This document shows, piece after piece, positions 8,826 to 18,667 of a stretch of 64,000 nt of DNA. Source of the stretch: an uncultured Flavobacteriales bacterium (GTDB lineage Bacteria; Bacteroidota; Bacteroidia; Flavobacteriales_D; Parvicellaceae); the NCBI GenBank assembly GCA_943788755.1, contig CALSRM010000003.1, forward strand, positions 372,001 to 436,000. The letters are read 5' to 3'. The notes beneath the pieces are model-generated. The model was not told the origin of the DNA. It saw only the letters and a list, made by a program, of their open reading frames with translations, and did no database searches. Position 1 is the first letter of the stretch. Each line of letters begins with the position of its first letter. The translations under genes were made by a program, and so were the position numbers.

Positions 8826-9446
8826 ATGAAAAAAATCTTAACAACTTTTATTGCAGCTTCAATGCTGATGGTATCATGCGGTGGCGGTGATAGCTTAACC
8901 GCTGAATTAAATAATTTAGCAAACGAATTAGAAAAAAACAACGAAGCTTTAGTGGATAACTTAGAGGCTGTCACGGACGAAGCTACAATTCCCTCTGAAA
9001 TATATGAATCTGAAGATGGAAGGTTTAAAGTTAACTTTCTAGGGGCTGCTCCCGAGATAAGCCAGGAAGTAATTCCTACTGAACTAGGAGACATCGAAAT
9101 TACCATGTTTTTATATGAAAAAAGTATGACGGAAGCTTATATTATAGGATACAACGATTACCCATCAGCTATTGTTGAGGCTGGATCTGCTGAAGACATG
9201 TTAGCAGGAGGAAAAGACGGAGTTGTAAACAGTATGGGGGTTACTCAATTCGACTTAGAAGAAGAAGTAAGTTTAGATGGTCACTCTGGTTTACACTTTA
9301 AAGGAATCGCAGGTACGTTGCACATCGAATACCAAATGTATTTAGTAGAAAACAGATTGTACCAAATTGGCGTTGTTAGAGACGGAAGTTACGTTACGCC
9401 AGATAGAGCAGACACATTCTTTGGTACTTTTGAACTCACTGATTAA
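8826..9446 (+). CDS. Hypothetical lipoprotein, 206 aa
   Basis: The signal peptide MKKILTTFIAASMLMVSC carries a lipobox (MVSC), followed by a GGGDS spacer, the usual linker after a lipidated cysteine. A short helical stretch rich in N, E and L (ELNNLANELEKNNEALVDNLE) may be a coiled coil. The remaining ~150 residues are a mixed beta domain (RFKVNFLGAAPEISQEVIP ... LHIEYQMYLVENRLYQIGVV) without a motif I can name. It is flanked by terminators on both sides, so it is probably a single-gene unit. Confidence 0.8.
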   Translation: MKKILTTFIAASMLMVSCGGGDSLTAELNNLANELEKNNEALVDNLEAVTDEATIPSEIYESEDGRFKVNFLGAAPEISQEVIPTELGDIEITMFLYEKSMTEAYIIGYNDYPSAIVEAGSAEDMLAGGKDGVVNSMGVTQFDLEEEVSLDGHSGLHFKGIAGTLHIEYQMYLVENRLYQIGVVRDGSYVTPDRADTFFGTFELTD

Positions 9447-9472
9447 CACAACTAATTCACATAAAACAAAAA

Positions 9473-9497
9473 AGAGGCCACATAAGCCTCTTTTTTT
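9473..9497. terminator. Rho-independent terminator, probably bidirectional
   Basis: AGAGGC-CACATAA-GCCTCT is followed by a run of T and preceded by a run of A, so it can stop transcription from both the lipoprotein gene (+) and the convergent gene at 9519-10451 (-). Confidence 0.9.
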
Positions 9498-9518
9498 GTT
9501 TCTATAAGTATCTACAAA

Positions 9519-10451
9519 TTATAAACGCCTAAACCAAGTGACCATGGGGATTGGTAGTGGAATAACATCACCATCAAAGTAAGCTCCAGCAAATCCAATT
9601 TGAAACGCTTTATTGTCGTCCGTTTGTAACCTGACACCTGGAATAATTAATGCAAAAATCGCTTTATAATTTGAACTTGCATAATTCCCTGTATTGGGAT
9701 TATAAGTCGATTGGCTTCGATTAATCGGAAAGATAAAGCTGTCAAAGACAAAACTAACCTTACCTCCGTTTCCAATAGCTCCTGCAACTGAAAAAAGTGA
9801 TGTACCATCAGTGCCATTTCCCACTGAAACTGCTCCATAACCTGCTGAAAAATTAATGTTTGATTTTCGCGTTCCGAAAGTCAATGTTCCAAATGGAAGT
9901 GCTGCAAAAAACTCTGGAGAAGCCCAAGAGCCAGTTCCAACTAAAGCTCCAATTCCCAGGTTTGCATTTTCGCCCAAGCTAATGCTGTATTTTGCCGTGC
10001 CAATAATGGGAATTCCAAACCATGAAGTCATTACACCAATTCCAAGCTTTTCCCCTACTCCAAAATGAAACTCAGGTCCAAATAAATTTAAAGAAGTATA
10101 ATTATCTCCTTTCTTCATTGGAAATGAGTTTGTTGTAATGAAGTAGCGAGTAGCAAATAAAGGGTCACTAACGTACTCTCCATCCTTGTTAAGCTGCCCC
10201 TCTTCAAGCTCTTTAATGCTTTTCACTTGGTATTTTGGAATGGACACTTCTCCTCTATCTTTTGTTTTAATAACAACTTCCTTTGAATTATCTGAAATTA
10301 TAGTTCCAATAAATTCTCCCCCGCCCATCGTAGTTATCAAAAACAACTTTGGTTTTACAAATTCAGTAGCTTCTGTTTGCGCATTAATTTGATTTTCACA
10401 AAGATTAAGAAATCCTGTTGTCAATACAGTGATGAATAATATTTTACGCAT
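9519..10451 (-). CDS. Secreted protein with predicted beta-barrel, unknown function
   Basis: The 310-aa product starts with a signal peptide (MRKILFITVLTTGFLNLCENQINAQ). A small beta domain follows (FLITTMGGGEFIGTIISDNSKEVVIKTKDRGEVSIP, about residues 37-72) that resembles an SH3/Sm-like fold; this is only my impression. The rest alternates polar and hydrophobic residues with many aromatic and glycine residues (FGPEFHFGVGEKLGIGVMTSWFG and similar), as in outer-membrane beta-barrels, and ends in RRL. No specific function can be given. Confidence 0.78.
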   Translation of the reverse strand: MRKILFITVLTTGFLNLCENQINAQTEATEFVKPKLFLITTMGGGEFIGTIISDNSKEVVIKTKDRGEVSIPKYQVKSIKELEEGQLNKDGEYVSDPLFATRYFITTNSFPMKKGDNYTSLNLFGPEFHFGVGEKLGIGVMTSWFGIPIIGTAKYSISLGENANLGIGALVGTGSWASPEFFAALPFGTLTFGTRKSNINFSAGYGAVSVGNGTDGTSLFSVAGAIGNGGKVSFVFDSFIFPINRSQSTYNPNTGNYASSNYKAIFALIIPGVRLQTDDNKAFQIGFAGAYFDGDVIPLPIPMVTWFRRL

Positions 10452-10473
10452 ATTAAATTAATTAATTCAGGAA

Positions 10474-10481
10474 CAAATTTA
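10474..10481 (-). promoter_or_regulatory. Promoter -7 box TAAATTTG for the 310-aa protein gene
   Basis: A perfect TAnnTTTG box on the minus strand, about 23 bp upstream of the ATG at 10451. No clear TTG was found at the expected distance. Confidence 0.4.
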
Positions 10482-10524
10482 AATGAATATCTATCTAAAA
10501 GAGAAAAGTTTTACCACAAAAAAA

Positions 10525-10550
10525 GCTTCCGGTTTAGGGAGCATTTTTTA
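10525..10550 (-). terminator. Probable terminator of the 1030-aa surface protein gene
   Basis: GCTTCC (10525-10530) and GGGAGC (10537-10542) form a 6-bp stem including one G-T pair. On the minus strand it lies just after the stop at 10569, and A-rich sequence on the plus strand supplies the minus-strand T tract. A T run on the other side makes it potentially bidirectional. Confidence 0.6.
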
Positions 10551-10568
10551 CAAATTCATGCATGCAAT

Positions 10569-13500
10569 CTAGTCAATAAATAGTTTTTGACTTTTTCTTT
10601 GCCCTTCAATAGTAATGTTGACAAAATAAACTCCGTTAGAAATCTTATCCGTATTTATAAGAGCTATTCTTCCGCTGGAAATAGTATACTCATTAGAAAG
10701 GATTCTCTTACCAGTAACATCTACTAGTATAATCTCGACATTAGTATGGTTTTCTAAAGCAAAATCAACTACCACTTTCCCGTTGTTTACAAAAGCATTG
10801 GTATTTTCTTCCAATTGCATAGCGTCAATTGACAAAGGTCCGTTCATTACAACGATATTTTTACTTGTTACTTCTGTACACTGACCAATATTATCATTGT
10901 CTGCTGATAGCATTACTTGATAAATTCCTGGAGCAGTGTAAACATGTGTAGGATTTTCATCTATACTCGTATTTCCGTCACCAAAGTCCCAAGCATAATT
11001 TGTAGCAGACGACATGTTGTTCACTTCTAATATTCCTCCTTGAACAAGGTATACTGTATCTTCTGCCAAATCAAAATTGGCAATTACTTGCGTAGGTTCT
11101 ATAACCGATATGAACAAGTTTTCTGAAGAACAACTTCCCGCATGGTTTGTAGCTACCTGGTATTCTCCAGCAGGAACATTTGAGAATTCAACAGTATCAT
11201 TGGTAGCTGTACCACTAAAAACAGCATTTCCTGCTCCGTCTAACAGCTCAAATGTTGATCCTGTAATGCCAGCACCATCAATAGTAACTGCGCCCTCTGT
11301 TGAACCAAAACAGGCTAAATCAACAACAGATGTATTGAAACCCTTAACCAGGTGTAAGATAAACCTAGGAAGTGTGGTAGTGTCGCTAGAAACATAAGCA
11401 TAAGTTGTATCAGATCTTAAATCAGTAATAATTCCGGTATGTAAATCTTCTAAAGTGATACAAGCTCCTAACATAAAATCTAAAGGAATATCAAAATCTA
11501 ATGTATAATCTCCTTGCGCCAGAGCGCCAGCTTTAGCAACTAAAGGAATTGAAATACTTTCATCCGCGATTTTGTTAAAACATAAATCATATCCATCTGG
11601 AGTGATCGTATAAAGTGATGGTGCATTGTTAGGGTTTAATGTTAAAAGTTTCTGAATGTCAACATCAACATCATAATTTTCAGTATAGTCATCTCTTTCA
11701 ATTATGACTGCTGCATCACCAAAAGTATTTACATTGCCCGATAGAGCAATTCGCATATAACTTCCATTAGAAGACTTGTAAAAAGCTTGATCCGTTGTGC
11801 TTTTATCGCTTTCTGAAATCTCGAGGCTCGTCAATCCAGTAGATCTTACCCAAAAGCCTTGTGTATGCGGTATAAATTGAGTCGCAGCAACTAAACCAGT
11901 GTTAGCATCCCCATCATAGTAGTCATAATTAGATAGACCATCATTATATACAAAAAACCCATCAATAAGAGTTCCAAGTGTTCCACCATGAATTGATTCC
12001 CAATCGATTGTACATGGATAAGGGTTAGCAATTAAATTCCACCCAGCTTGAGTTCCAGCAAAAGCACCATCATACTGCAAGGGAATATTTACAGTCCCCG
12101 TATTTGGAACTCCTGTAACATCTAAATTATAAGTAACTGCATCGGTATAGATATGAAACGCTCTGAAATCATTGGATGCTCCAACCGCTTGTGCGGTAGT
12201 AGCGGCTTTAGTAAAACCATTATTCATGGTCCCATCAGCAGCAGCTTCGTTATACCAATAAGTATTATGCCATCCAAAATTTTCGTAATTCGCTCCCGTA
12301 AATGTTCCGGGACCAGTTCCGGTATAAAGAATATTATCGTCTTGCCATGAAGCTAAGGTAGTTCCAGAAACAGGAGACCCAATCGAAAGAAATGATTGCT
12401 GCGTTTTTGCAATGCGTCTTTGAACTGTCATATCACCAGAATAAGAGCCAGTTCCTATATCATCCATTTGAGCTGTTCGAACAGCATCACTTATTAAAAC
12501 AACCAATGCACCTGTATTACTTACAGCACCAGAGTTAATATTCAAAATGTTGTGAATATTTTGAGTCCCTGAAGTCAAAGAAAGAGTAGATGCAAACGCG
12601 CCTTTATCGATGGTTAAGTTAAACCAGCTGGTGGTACCTGAAATTTCTTGATTTAAAAAAAGGCCGCCATCAAAGGTTACGATGTCTCCATCAAAATAAG
12701 TATATGTCCCTCCTGTATTGTCCCAATCACCTGCTAAATTAATATTACATCCAGAAGAGGTAAATGTGCCACTATTCGTAAAACCTGCTGTTAAATCAAT
12801 TGTTCCTGATGCGTTAAATGTGCCGGCATTGATTAAACTCCCTGTTAAACTAATCGTTCCTGAATTTATAAATGTGCCTGGATTAGAAATATCTCCGACA
12901 TATTCAATGTTAAACCCTCCATCATTAAAAACCCCCGAGGCAAGGGTTAAGGTGCCGCTTAAATTTGCCGCCGTAAGAGATCCGTCTAACGTAACTCCAC
13001 TCGGATGAGAATTCGCCATCGTTAAATTATCAAATACAATGGCAGCATTTGAAGTACCCGTGGTTTGTGCGGCAGAGCCGTTATAAGTAAAGGTACTACC
13101 TGCAGTTCCTCCCGTAATTGTTAAATCGTTGGCTCCAGCAAAATTACCTCCAAAGTTAAAACTCGCACTGCCGCCACTCATATCGATTATTGTATTAGCT
13201 GCTGCAGTATTTGTAACTGTAATATCTCCTGCTACCGCGACCGACCCAAGAGGAAGATTAACGCTACAAAGACCGGCACTAGATTGATTAAATATTAAGC
13301 TGTTTGTATTGACGGTAATTGTTCCACCTGAGATCTCATCTATTTTAGATTCACCTCCTGAACTAATTAACTCAATCGATGAAGCAGTAAGGGAACCTGC
13401 AAAAAAAGCAAGCGCTGCAGTGCCTCCTGTGCTGCTAATTGTAAGTGCAGAGCAGTTTTCAGCTCCGTTTAAATAAACCGTATGTCCGTTAGCGATTGTA

Positions 13501-13661
13501 GCATTATCTCCCGTCGAGGGATAATCTACTCCGGGAGTTGAGCCTAAATTACCCCAAGTAGCCCCTGCATTCCATATGTTGCCGCTAATAGCAGTAGTAA
13601 AGTCTGCCGCTTGCTTCGCTGATACACAAAACAGTGAGCAAATAAGTAATATATGTTTCAT
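10569..13661 (-). CDS. Large T9SS-exported surface protein with PKD domain
   Basis: The 1030-aa product has a short signal peptide, then about 350 residues of degenerate glycine/serine/threonine-rich beta repeats (SGTLTLASGVFNDGG, NAGTFNASGTIDL and similar) of parallel beta-helix or adhesin type. A middle region follows. A PKD domain (NYAWDFGDGNTSIDENPTHVYTAPGIYQVMLSADN) lies near residues 900-940. The last ~80 residues are a T9SS sorting domain (NNGKVVVDFALENHTNVEIILVDVTGKRI ... NGVYFVNITIEGQRKSQKLFID). It is likely a surface adhesin or matrix protein. It has its own terminator downstream. Confidence 0.85.
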   Translation of the reverse strand: MKHILLICSLFCVSAKQAADFTTAISGNIWNAGATWGNLGSTPGVDYPSTGDNATIANGHTVYLNGAENCSALTISSTGGTAALAFFAGSLTASSIELISSGGESKIDEISGGTITVNTNSLIFNQSSAGLCSVNLPLGSVAVAGDITVTNTAAANTIIDMSGGSASFNFGGNFAGANDLTITGGTAGSTFTYNGSAAQTTGTSNAAIVFDNLTMANSHPSGVTLDGSLTAANLSGTLTLASGVFNDGGFNIEYVGDISNPGTFINSGTISLTGSLINAGTFNASGTIDLTAGFTNSGTFTSSGCNINLAGDWDNTGGTYTYFDGDIVTFDGGLFLNQEISGTTSWFNLTIDKGAFASTLSLTSGTQNIHNILNINSGAVSNTGALVVLISDAVRTAQMDDIGTGSYSGDMTVQRRIAKTQQSFLSIGSPVSGTTLASWQDDNILYTGTGPGTFTGANYENFGWHNTYWYNEAAADGTMNNGFTKAATTAQAVGASNDFRAFHIYTDAVTYNLDVTGVPNTGTVNIPLQYDGAFAGTQAGWNLIANPYPCTIDWESIHGGTLGTLIDGFFVYNDGLSNYDYYDGDANTGLVAATQFIPHTQGFWVRSTGLTSLEISESDKSTTDQAFYKSSNGSYMRIALSGNVNTFGDAAVIIERDDYTENYDVDVDIQKLLTLNPNNAPSLYTITPDGYDLCFNKIADESISIPLVAKAGALAQGDYTLDFDIPLDFMLGACITLEDLHTGIITDLRSDTTYAYVSSDTTTLPRFILHLVKGFNTSVVDLACFGSTEGAVTIDGAGITGSTFELLDGAGNAVFSGTATNDTVEFSNVPAGEYQVATNHAGSCSSENLFISVIEPTQVIANFDLAEDTVYLVQGGILEVNNMSSATNYAWDFGDGNTSIDENPTHVYTAPGIYQVMLSADNDNIGQCTEVTSKNIVVMNGPLSIDAMQLEENTNAFVNNGKVVVDFALENHTNVEIILVDVTGKRILSNEYTISSGRIALINTDKISNGVYFVNITIEGQRKSQKLFID

Positions 13662-13810
13662 AACGAATGAATTAAAAATAACACGTAAATATATTTAGAA
13701 TAACGTAATTAAACAAACAAGGGTTGCTTCTTTACGCTAATTTCGCTTTCGGTTCTTTCCAAACGCTGCAAGTTGATTTCCAATCGTCTCTGAAATATTA
13801 TAAAATATCA

Positions 13811-14533
13811 CTAATCTTTCTCCGCAGGGAAAAAATATCGCAGATCTATGGTAATATAATTGCCGTTTAGAAATGCGGTAAATTCAGAGAAAGTGGCGGG
13901 TTGATATTCATATTTTATTTTGGTTTCTGTAATTGGTGAAAGTGGAGTTACTAGAGACGCCCCTAAATAAAAATTTCCTTTTTCTTCCGTCTTGTACTCA
14001 AACCCTATGTTTGCCAAATAACTCAAGCCAATTATTCTTCCTCTTAACGATAGCTGTTCTAACAATAAGTTCTCTCCGGAACTAATAACATGTGACGGAT
14101 AAGCGTTTAAGCCAATACCACTTGAAACATTCATGTATAGACTTTTTGATAATTGTACATAAACCAAAGCTTGGAGTGGAATTTCATAATTTACAAAGCC
14201 AAACTCCAATTGGTCATTAAGTATACCTATTTTAGAGGTTGCTGCTATAGCATAATTTCTTCTTACATAGTTAATTCCAGTCTCAAATGAAATTAAGTCT
14301 GTAATATTATGGCGAATAATCATCCCCATACTGTAGCCAAGCTTTTGTTTGATTTCAATATTTACTATTGTATCGCTTAAATTAATAGGTCCTGCATTGA
14401 AATAGCTAACCGGAACAATCGGCTTAAATTGAAGCCCAAAACTTGTTGTTCCTTTTTGGGCTAGGCTGACAGTGCCAATTAGAAATATGGTTAGAACCGT
14501 AATGCCTCTCATAACTTTATTCGTGTGCTTCAA
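13811..14533 (-). CDS. Outer-membrane beta-barrel protein (porin-family type)
   Basis: The 240-aa product has a signal peptide (MRGITVLTIFLIGTVSLAQ after a short leader; an inner Met at residue 8 could also start it). It then shows repeated amphipathic strands ending in aromatic residues (FETGINYVRRNYA, GLSYLANIGFEYKTEEKGNFYLGASLV, YITIDLRYFFP). This pattern and length fit the small 8-stranded barrels common in Bacteroidota. No ligand-binding motif is visible. Confidence 0.75.
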   Translation of the reverse strand: MKHTNKVMRGITVLTIFLIGTVSLAQKGTTSFGLQFKPIVPVSYFNAGPINLSDTIVNIEIKQKLGYSMGMIIRHNITDLISFETGINYVRRNYAIAATSKIGILNDQLEFGFVNYEIPLQALVYVQLSKSLYMNVSSGIGLNAYPSHVISSGENLLLEQLSLRGRIIGLSYLANIGFEYKTEEKGNFYLGASLVTPLSPITETKIKYEYQPATFSEFTAFLNGNYITIDLRYFFPAEKD

Positions 14534-14634
14534 TTAACAGCAAACATAAGAAAGATTCAACTTAAAAATTAATAATTTACTGGATGCACACAATTTATGT
14601 GGCTAAGGATTAAATGTATTGTTTAAGGGTTATC

Positions 14635-15795
14635 TCAACTGTCCTTAATCCTTAGTTTTTGACCAGCGGAAAGTCTCGTTTTTCTAGTTATTTCATTCAT
14701 TTTAAATAATTTCTCGGTAGTAATACCATACCTTTTGGCAACTTTAGAAGGATATTCACCTCTTTTTACGGTATGAAACTCTTTGCCAAGAGGAAAAGCA
14801 ATATACGTGCGTTTCATTTTTTTAAGAATTAGCGTGTCTGCATAAACCGCTTTATTTTGAAATGACACAATATGGGCTGGGTTTATTGGCAGTCCTTTAA
14901 ATCGCATTTCTAAATGTAAATGTGTTCCTGTGGCATTCCCGGTTTGCCCACCATGACCTAATAGCGCACCTGCTTTTACTACTTGGCCTTCCTTTACTGC
15001 TGTTTTAGACATATGAGCATAAAGCGTTTCTAGCCCATTATTGTGTCTAACGACAACCACTTTCCCAAAATCGGAATACGTTCTTGCCATTCTTACTTTC
15101 CCAGGAAACATACAGTAAATAGAATCCCAGTAATGTAGTTCTAGATCTACACCATTATGTGACTTGCCCTCTCTCCAGCCGAAAGGAGAGGTTACCCAGC
15201 CAAAATAGCGGCGAAGTGTTTTAACTCCAATTGGATGGTGATATTCGTCCTTATTTTCTTTTAGCAACAGCACTTCAATAGAATCATTCTCAGAAATAGA
15301 CGTTGGATAATCCCAAGCCACCCTGTTGTTCCATCGATTATAATAGCTCTGTGCAGGGTAAAAAGAGTTGTCGTTATTAACAAAAGAATATGTCGAGGGC
15401 ATCTCTATTTTTTTAGGATGCAAAGCTGTGTATAGATTTAATGGGTTTAATAAATTATAAGGAATTGAATCCAATTGAAATAAAGAATCAATCATCGCGT
15501 AAATCGACACTTCCGACTTGTTTTTTATGGTTTTATAAAAGTTTATTTCCTGTATTAGTTCTTTCGGAGCAAAATCGTCTTTAAGAATCGAGTCTAAAAG
15601 TTTATCAAATTCTACTATAGAAAGTTCTTGTGCAGATTCAAACAAAAAATCCTGACCATAAGCTACAACTGCTGATGCTGTGTCCTTTTCGTGCGTTTTA
15701 TCCTTGTCTACCGATAGGTCAACTCTATCTCTGGTTGTAGAAAAAGAATAGCTCGCTAGAATTAAAAAGGCTATTAAAACTGTCTTTGCGCTCAC
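14635..15795 (-). CDS. M23 family metallopeptidase with C-terminal LysM domain
   Basis: The 386-aa secreted protein is a probable peptidoglycan endopeptidase or a regulator of one. After a signal peptide, the LytM/M23 domain covers about residues 195-310. Zinc-binding motifs are visible: SHNGVDLELHYW (HxxxD) and THLHLEM (HxH), with YAHMS between them. The C-terminal ~50 residues are a LysM peptidoglycan-binding domain (HTVKRGEYPSKVAKRYGITTEKL ... RLSAGQKLRI). The domain order, with LysM last, is common in Bacteroidota. All key metal ligands are present, so it is probably active. Confidence 0.92.
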   Translation of the reverse strand: MSAKTVLIAFLILASYSFSTTRDRVDLSVDKDKTHEKDTASAVVAYGQDFLFESAQELSIVEFDKLLDSILKDDFAPKELIQEINFYKTIKNKSEVSIYAMIDSLFQLDSIPYNLLNPLNLYTALHPKKIEMPSTYSFVNNDNSFYPAQSYYNRWNNRVAWDYPTSISENDSIEVLLLKENKDEYHHPIGVKTLRRYFGWVTSPFGWREGKSHNGVDLELHYWDSIYCMFPGKVRMARTYSDFGKVVVVRHNNGLETLYAHMSKTAVKEGQVVKAGALLGHGGQTGNATGTHLHLEMRFKGLPINPAHIVSFQNKAVYADTLILKKMKRTYIAFPLGKEFHTVKRGEYPSKVAKRYGITTEKLFKMNEITRKTRLSAGQKLRIKDS

Positions 15796-15844
15796 CTTAA
15801 TTATTAATTTGAAGTTCGTATTACGACAACGCTAAAAAAAGGTT

Positions 15845-16204
15845 TTATTTTTTTAAGAAAAAGCCTAAAAGAGCCAAGCATAATGCAGATATGCCCAATA
15901 AAACAACGAACCATCTAAATGGTGAGTTGGCAATAAACGGTTTTCTGAATCTGCCGATTGCCAAATAGTTTAACGCTGTCACCTCGTCAACATCATTTTT
16001 TCGAATGGCAAACAAATACACAGTCTTACCATGGACTAGTTCTTCGTCAAACTCAAACTGAATGTTTTTTTCTAACAACAACTCTTCAAAATATAAAGCC
16101 TGCTCTTTTGTTTTAAAATCATACACCTTGTACATGTCATTTGTAGGATGGTCATGAGAATTGGTGATGTTCATTCTCCTCTCAATTTCTTCAAAGTCTT
16201 TCAT
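15845..16204 (-). CDS. Small protein with C-terminal membrane segment, DUF2007-like
   Basis: The 119-aa product has a soluble N-terminal part resembling the DUF2007 ferredoxin-like fold (YKVYDFKTKEQALYFEELLLEKNIQFEFDEE, where a segment such as EALYFEELL-NIQF is typical). A single hydrophobic segment (RWFVVLLGISALCLALLGFFL) sits at the C-terminus. It ends 49 bp before the M23 peptidase start and lies 3 bp after the nitroreductase stop, so it is co-oriented with both. The function is unknown; the family link is tentative. Confidence 0.7.
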   Translation of the reverse strand: MKDFEEIERRMNITNSHDHPTNDMYKVYDFKTKEQALYFEELLLEKNIQFEFDEELVHGKTVYLFAIRKNDVDEVTALNYLAIGRFRKPFIANSPFRWFVVLLGISALCLALLGFFLKK

Positions 16205-16207
16205 AAT

Positions 16208-16795
16208 TTAACTTTCTATCCATTCAGTTACGTATTCGATTGGTTTTCGCTGCCCTTTTGGCCAAGGCACTTCAGGATATCCAACATAGAAGAATCCAAG
16301 ACATTTGTCTTGATCATCGATTTGTAAAAACGCATTGGTTTTTTGCGAGTAAATTAACTTTGAAGTAGACCAAAAACCTCCTATACCATAAGCAGTGCAG
16401 GTTAAGTGCATATTCTGAATTGCACATGCTACCGCTTCAATTTCTTCAATCTCTAAAATTTTTAACTTCTCGTCACGTTTCATACAAACCGCAATTACAG
16501 CCGAAGCTTTTAAAGGTCTTTCTTTGAGCTTCTTAAATTTCAGTTCCTTGAAATCGGCTCCTGTATTTAACTCTTGGTACAAGTTACTTTGAAATGCACT
16601 CAATTTATTTAAACCAAGATCCATAAACACCTTAAACCTCCATGGCTGCGTGTTTCCATGAGTAGGTGCCCAAATAGCGTTATTTAATAGATCCTCTATA
16701 ATTTCCTTATGTACTTTTCTAGAACTATACATTTCTGGGTAAATAGTCCTTCTATTTTTAATCACTTCAGTGATTTCGCTTAGATTGTATTTCAT
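16208..16795 (-). CDS. Nitroreductase family protein
   Basis: The 195-aa FMN-dependent oxidoreductase shows the family's N-terminal IKNRRTIYPEMYSSRKV (phosphate-binding RR), IWAPTHGNTQPWRFKVF (the N-T-Q-P-W flavin-binding motif) and a C-terminal CLGFFYVGYPEVPWPKGQRKPI. The length and motif order match the YdjA/small nitroreductase type. The physiological substrate is unknown. It is divergent from a glycosyltransferase with 46 bp between starts. Confidence 0.9.
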   Translation of the reverse strand: MKYNLSEITEVIKNRRTIYPEMYSSRKVHKEIIEDLLNNAIWAPTHGNTQPWRFKVFMDLGLNKLSAFQSNLYQELNTGADFKELKFKKLKERPLKASAVIAVCMKRDEKLKILEIEEIEAVACAIQNMHLTCTAYGIGGFWSTSKLIYSQKTNAFLQIDDQDKCLGFFYVGYPEVPWPKGQRKPIEYVTEWIES

Positions 16796-16841
16796 GGTAA
16801 TAAAAATCTTTATCTTACAAAATTAATATCTTTACCGAAGA

Positions 16842-17600
16842 ATGAAAGTAAATATTTCTGCAGTGATTATTACATTTAATGAAGAGAAGAACATTGAAAG
16901 ATGTATTCTGTCATTAAAAAGTGTAGTTGATGAAATTGTTGTTGTTGATTCTTTTTCTAAAGACAAAACCAAAGAAATCTGTTTAGCCCATGAGGTTGTG
17001 TTTATTGAACATGCGTTTAAAGGTCATATTGAACAAAAAAACTGGGCTTACACGCAAGCCAAAAACAACCATGTTCTGTCTCTAGACGCGGATGAAGCAT
17101 TATCTGAGGAATTGAAAAAAAGTGTCCTCGCTGTTAAAAATAATTGGAGAAATGACGGGTATGCGTTCAATCGTTTAACCAATTATTGTGGAAAATGGAT
17201 CAAACATTGTGGTTGGTATCCAGATGTAAAATTAAGGCTTTGGGATAGACGAAAAGGAACCTGGAAGGGAGTAAACCCACACGATTGTTTTGAAATGGAA
17301 AAGGGAATAAAGCCCATTCATTTAAACGGTGATTTATTACACTATAGTTATTATACAATTGAAGAACACATAAAACAGATTAACTATTTTACAGATATTG
17401 CTGCAAATGAATATGCGCAAAAAGGGGCAAAAGCAAGTTTATTCAAGGTGTTTGCGAGCACGAAATTTATGTTTTTCAAAACGTACTTTTTAAAACTTGG
17501 AATCTTAGATGGCTATTATGGATGGATTATCAGTAAAAATTCTGCTCACGCAACGTTCCTAAAATATTCTAAAATACGAGAACTCCAAAAGAGGAAATAA
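16842..17600 (+). CDS. Glycosyltransferase family 2, lipopolysaccharide core type
   Basis: The 252-aa GT-A fold enzyme begins with ISAVIITFNEEKNIERCILSLKSV, has the acceptor/metal segment VLSLDADEALS (a DxD-like motif, around residue 81), and KWIKHCGWYPDVKLRLW further on. These features resemble the WaaE/KdtX-type core beta-1,4-glucosyltransferases. A C-terminal membrane-associated helix region is suggested by FMFFKTYFLKLGILDGYYGWI. It abuts the next glycosyltransferase with no gap (TAAATG), so the pair is an operon in envelope glycan synthesis. Confidence 0.92.
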   Translation: MKVNISAVIITFNEEKNIERCILSLKSVVDEIVVVDSFSKDKTKEICLAHEVVFIEHAFKGHIEQKNWAYTQAKNNHVLSLDADEALSEELKKSVLAVKNNWRNDGYAFNRLTNYCGKWIKHCGWYPDVKLRLWDRRKGTWKGVNPHDCFEMEKGIKPIHLNGDLLHYSYYTIEEHIKQINYFTDIAANEYAQKGAKASLFKVFASTKFMFFKTYFLKLGILDGYYGWIISKNSAHATFLKYSKIRELQKRK

Positions 17601-18647
17601 ATGTCACGAATATTTTTGGATACAGAAAAACTGAAAAGTCCCAATAGTGGATTAGGTCAGTTTTGTGCCTATCTTGGAACGGCAATTGAAAAAACTTCAA
17701 AAGAAGAAATCGGGTTTTATGTGGACGACGCTCATCTCAATTTTTTTGAAACCAAAAATACTGTTATTTGGAAAAGAAGTCATCAATATTTGGGAGTTCC
17801 AGCTAAAGTCGACTTGTGGCACAGCATGCACCAGGAGGCTAAATATTTTCCGAAAGATAAAGCAACAAAAATTTTATTAACCATCCATGATTTGAATTTT
17901 TTGGATAAATATACAGGTGCTAAAAGAGAAAGAAAGTTAAAGAATCTTCAAAAACTAGTATATAAAGCGAGCGGTATTGCATACATATCAGAGTTTACCA
18001 GAAAAATTGCCGAACAAAACCTAGAACTGCCAGATGTCTTGCAAAAAGTTATTTACAATGGTGCTTCTGTTTCAGATGCAAATCCAATAAAACCTGAATT
18101 TGTTGACGACAGTAAAGCTTTTATTTTTTCAATCGGAATTATTGGGGAAAAGAAAAATTTTCATGTGCTCATTGAAGCGATGAAAAATCTTCCAGATTTA
18201 AACCTCTATTTATGTGGAAACGCAACCTCAAAGTATGCAGATAAAATAAGAACTTTAATTACTCAACATAATCTGGAAAAAAGAGTCTTTCTACCCGGAG
18301 AAATTTCTGAGGCTGAGAAGAATTGGATGTTTGAAAACTGTAAGGCTTTTGTTTTCCCTTCATTAAGTGAAGGTTTTGGATTACCTGTTATTGAGGCCAT
18401 GCATTTTGGAAAACCTGTTGTTCTTTCAAAACTAACTTCTTTACCTGAAATTGGAGGAAAAGAGGCTACTTATTTGGATAATTTTTTACCCGAAGAAATA
18501 GCCAATAAAATCGAATTTGCAATAAAGAATAATACACTAGAGCAGCAAAAAGCCCTTAAGAACAGAGCATCTTTTTTCAGTTGGCAAAAAGCCGCTGAAC
18601 AATACTTAGAAATGTATTCCGATTTGCTAAGAAAAACAAGTGATTAA
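17601..18647 (+). CDS. Glycosyltransferase family 4 (GT-B)
   Basis: The 348-aa product shows the GT4 C-terminal signature SLSEGFGLPVIEAMHFGKPVVLS (E-x7-E type nucleotide-sugar binding, about residues 254-276) and the usual IGEKKNFHVLIEAMKNLPDL interdomain segment. HDLNFLDKYTGAKRERK in the N-lobe matches a conserved GT4 element. The start directly follows the stop of the GT2 gene. It probably adds a sugar to the same surface glycan; donor and acceptor are not known. Confidence 0.92.
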   Translation: MSRIFLDTEKLKSPNSGLGQFCAYLGTAIEKTSKEEIGFYVDDAHLNFFETKNTVIWKRSHQYLGVPAKVDLWHSMHQEAKYFPKDKATKILLTIHDLNFLDKYTGAKRERKLKNLQKLVYKASGIAYISEFTRKIAEQNLELPDVLQKVIYNGASVSDANPIKPEFVDDSKAFIFSIGIIGEKKNFHVLIEAMKNLPDLNLYLCGNATSKYADKIRTLITQHNLEKRVFLPGEISEAEKNWMFENCKAFVFPSLSEGFGLPVIEAMHFGKPVVLSKLTSLPEIGGKEATYLDNFLPEEIANKIEFAIKNNTLEQQKALKNRASFFSWQKAAEQYLEMYSDLLRKTSD

Positions 18648-18667
18648 ATATTAAGAAAGCCTATTGC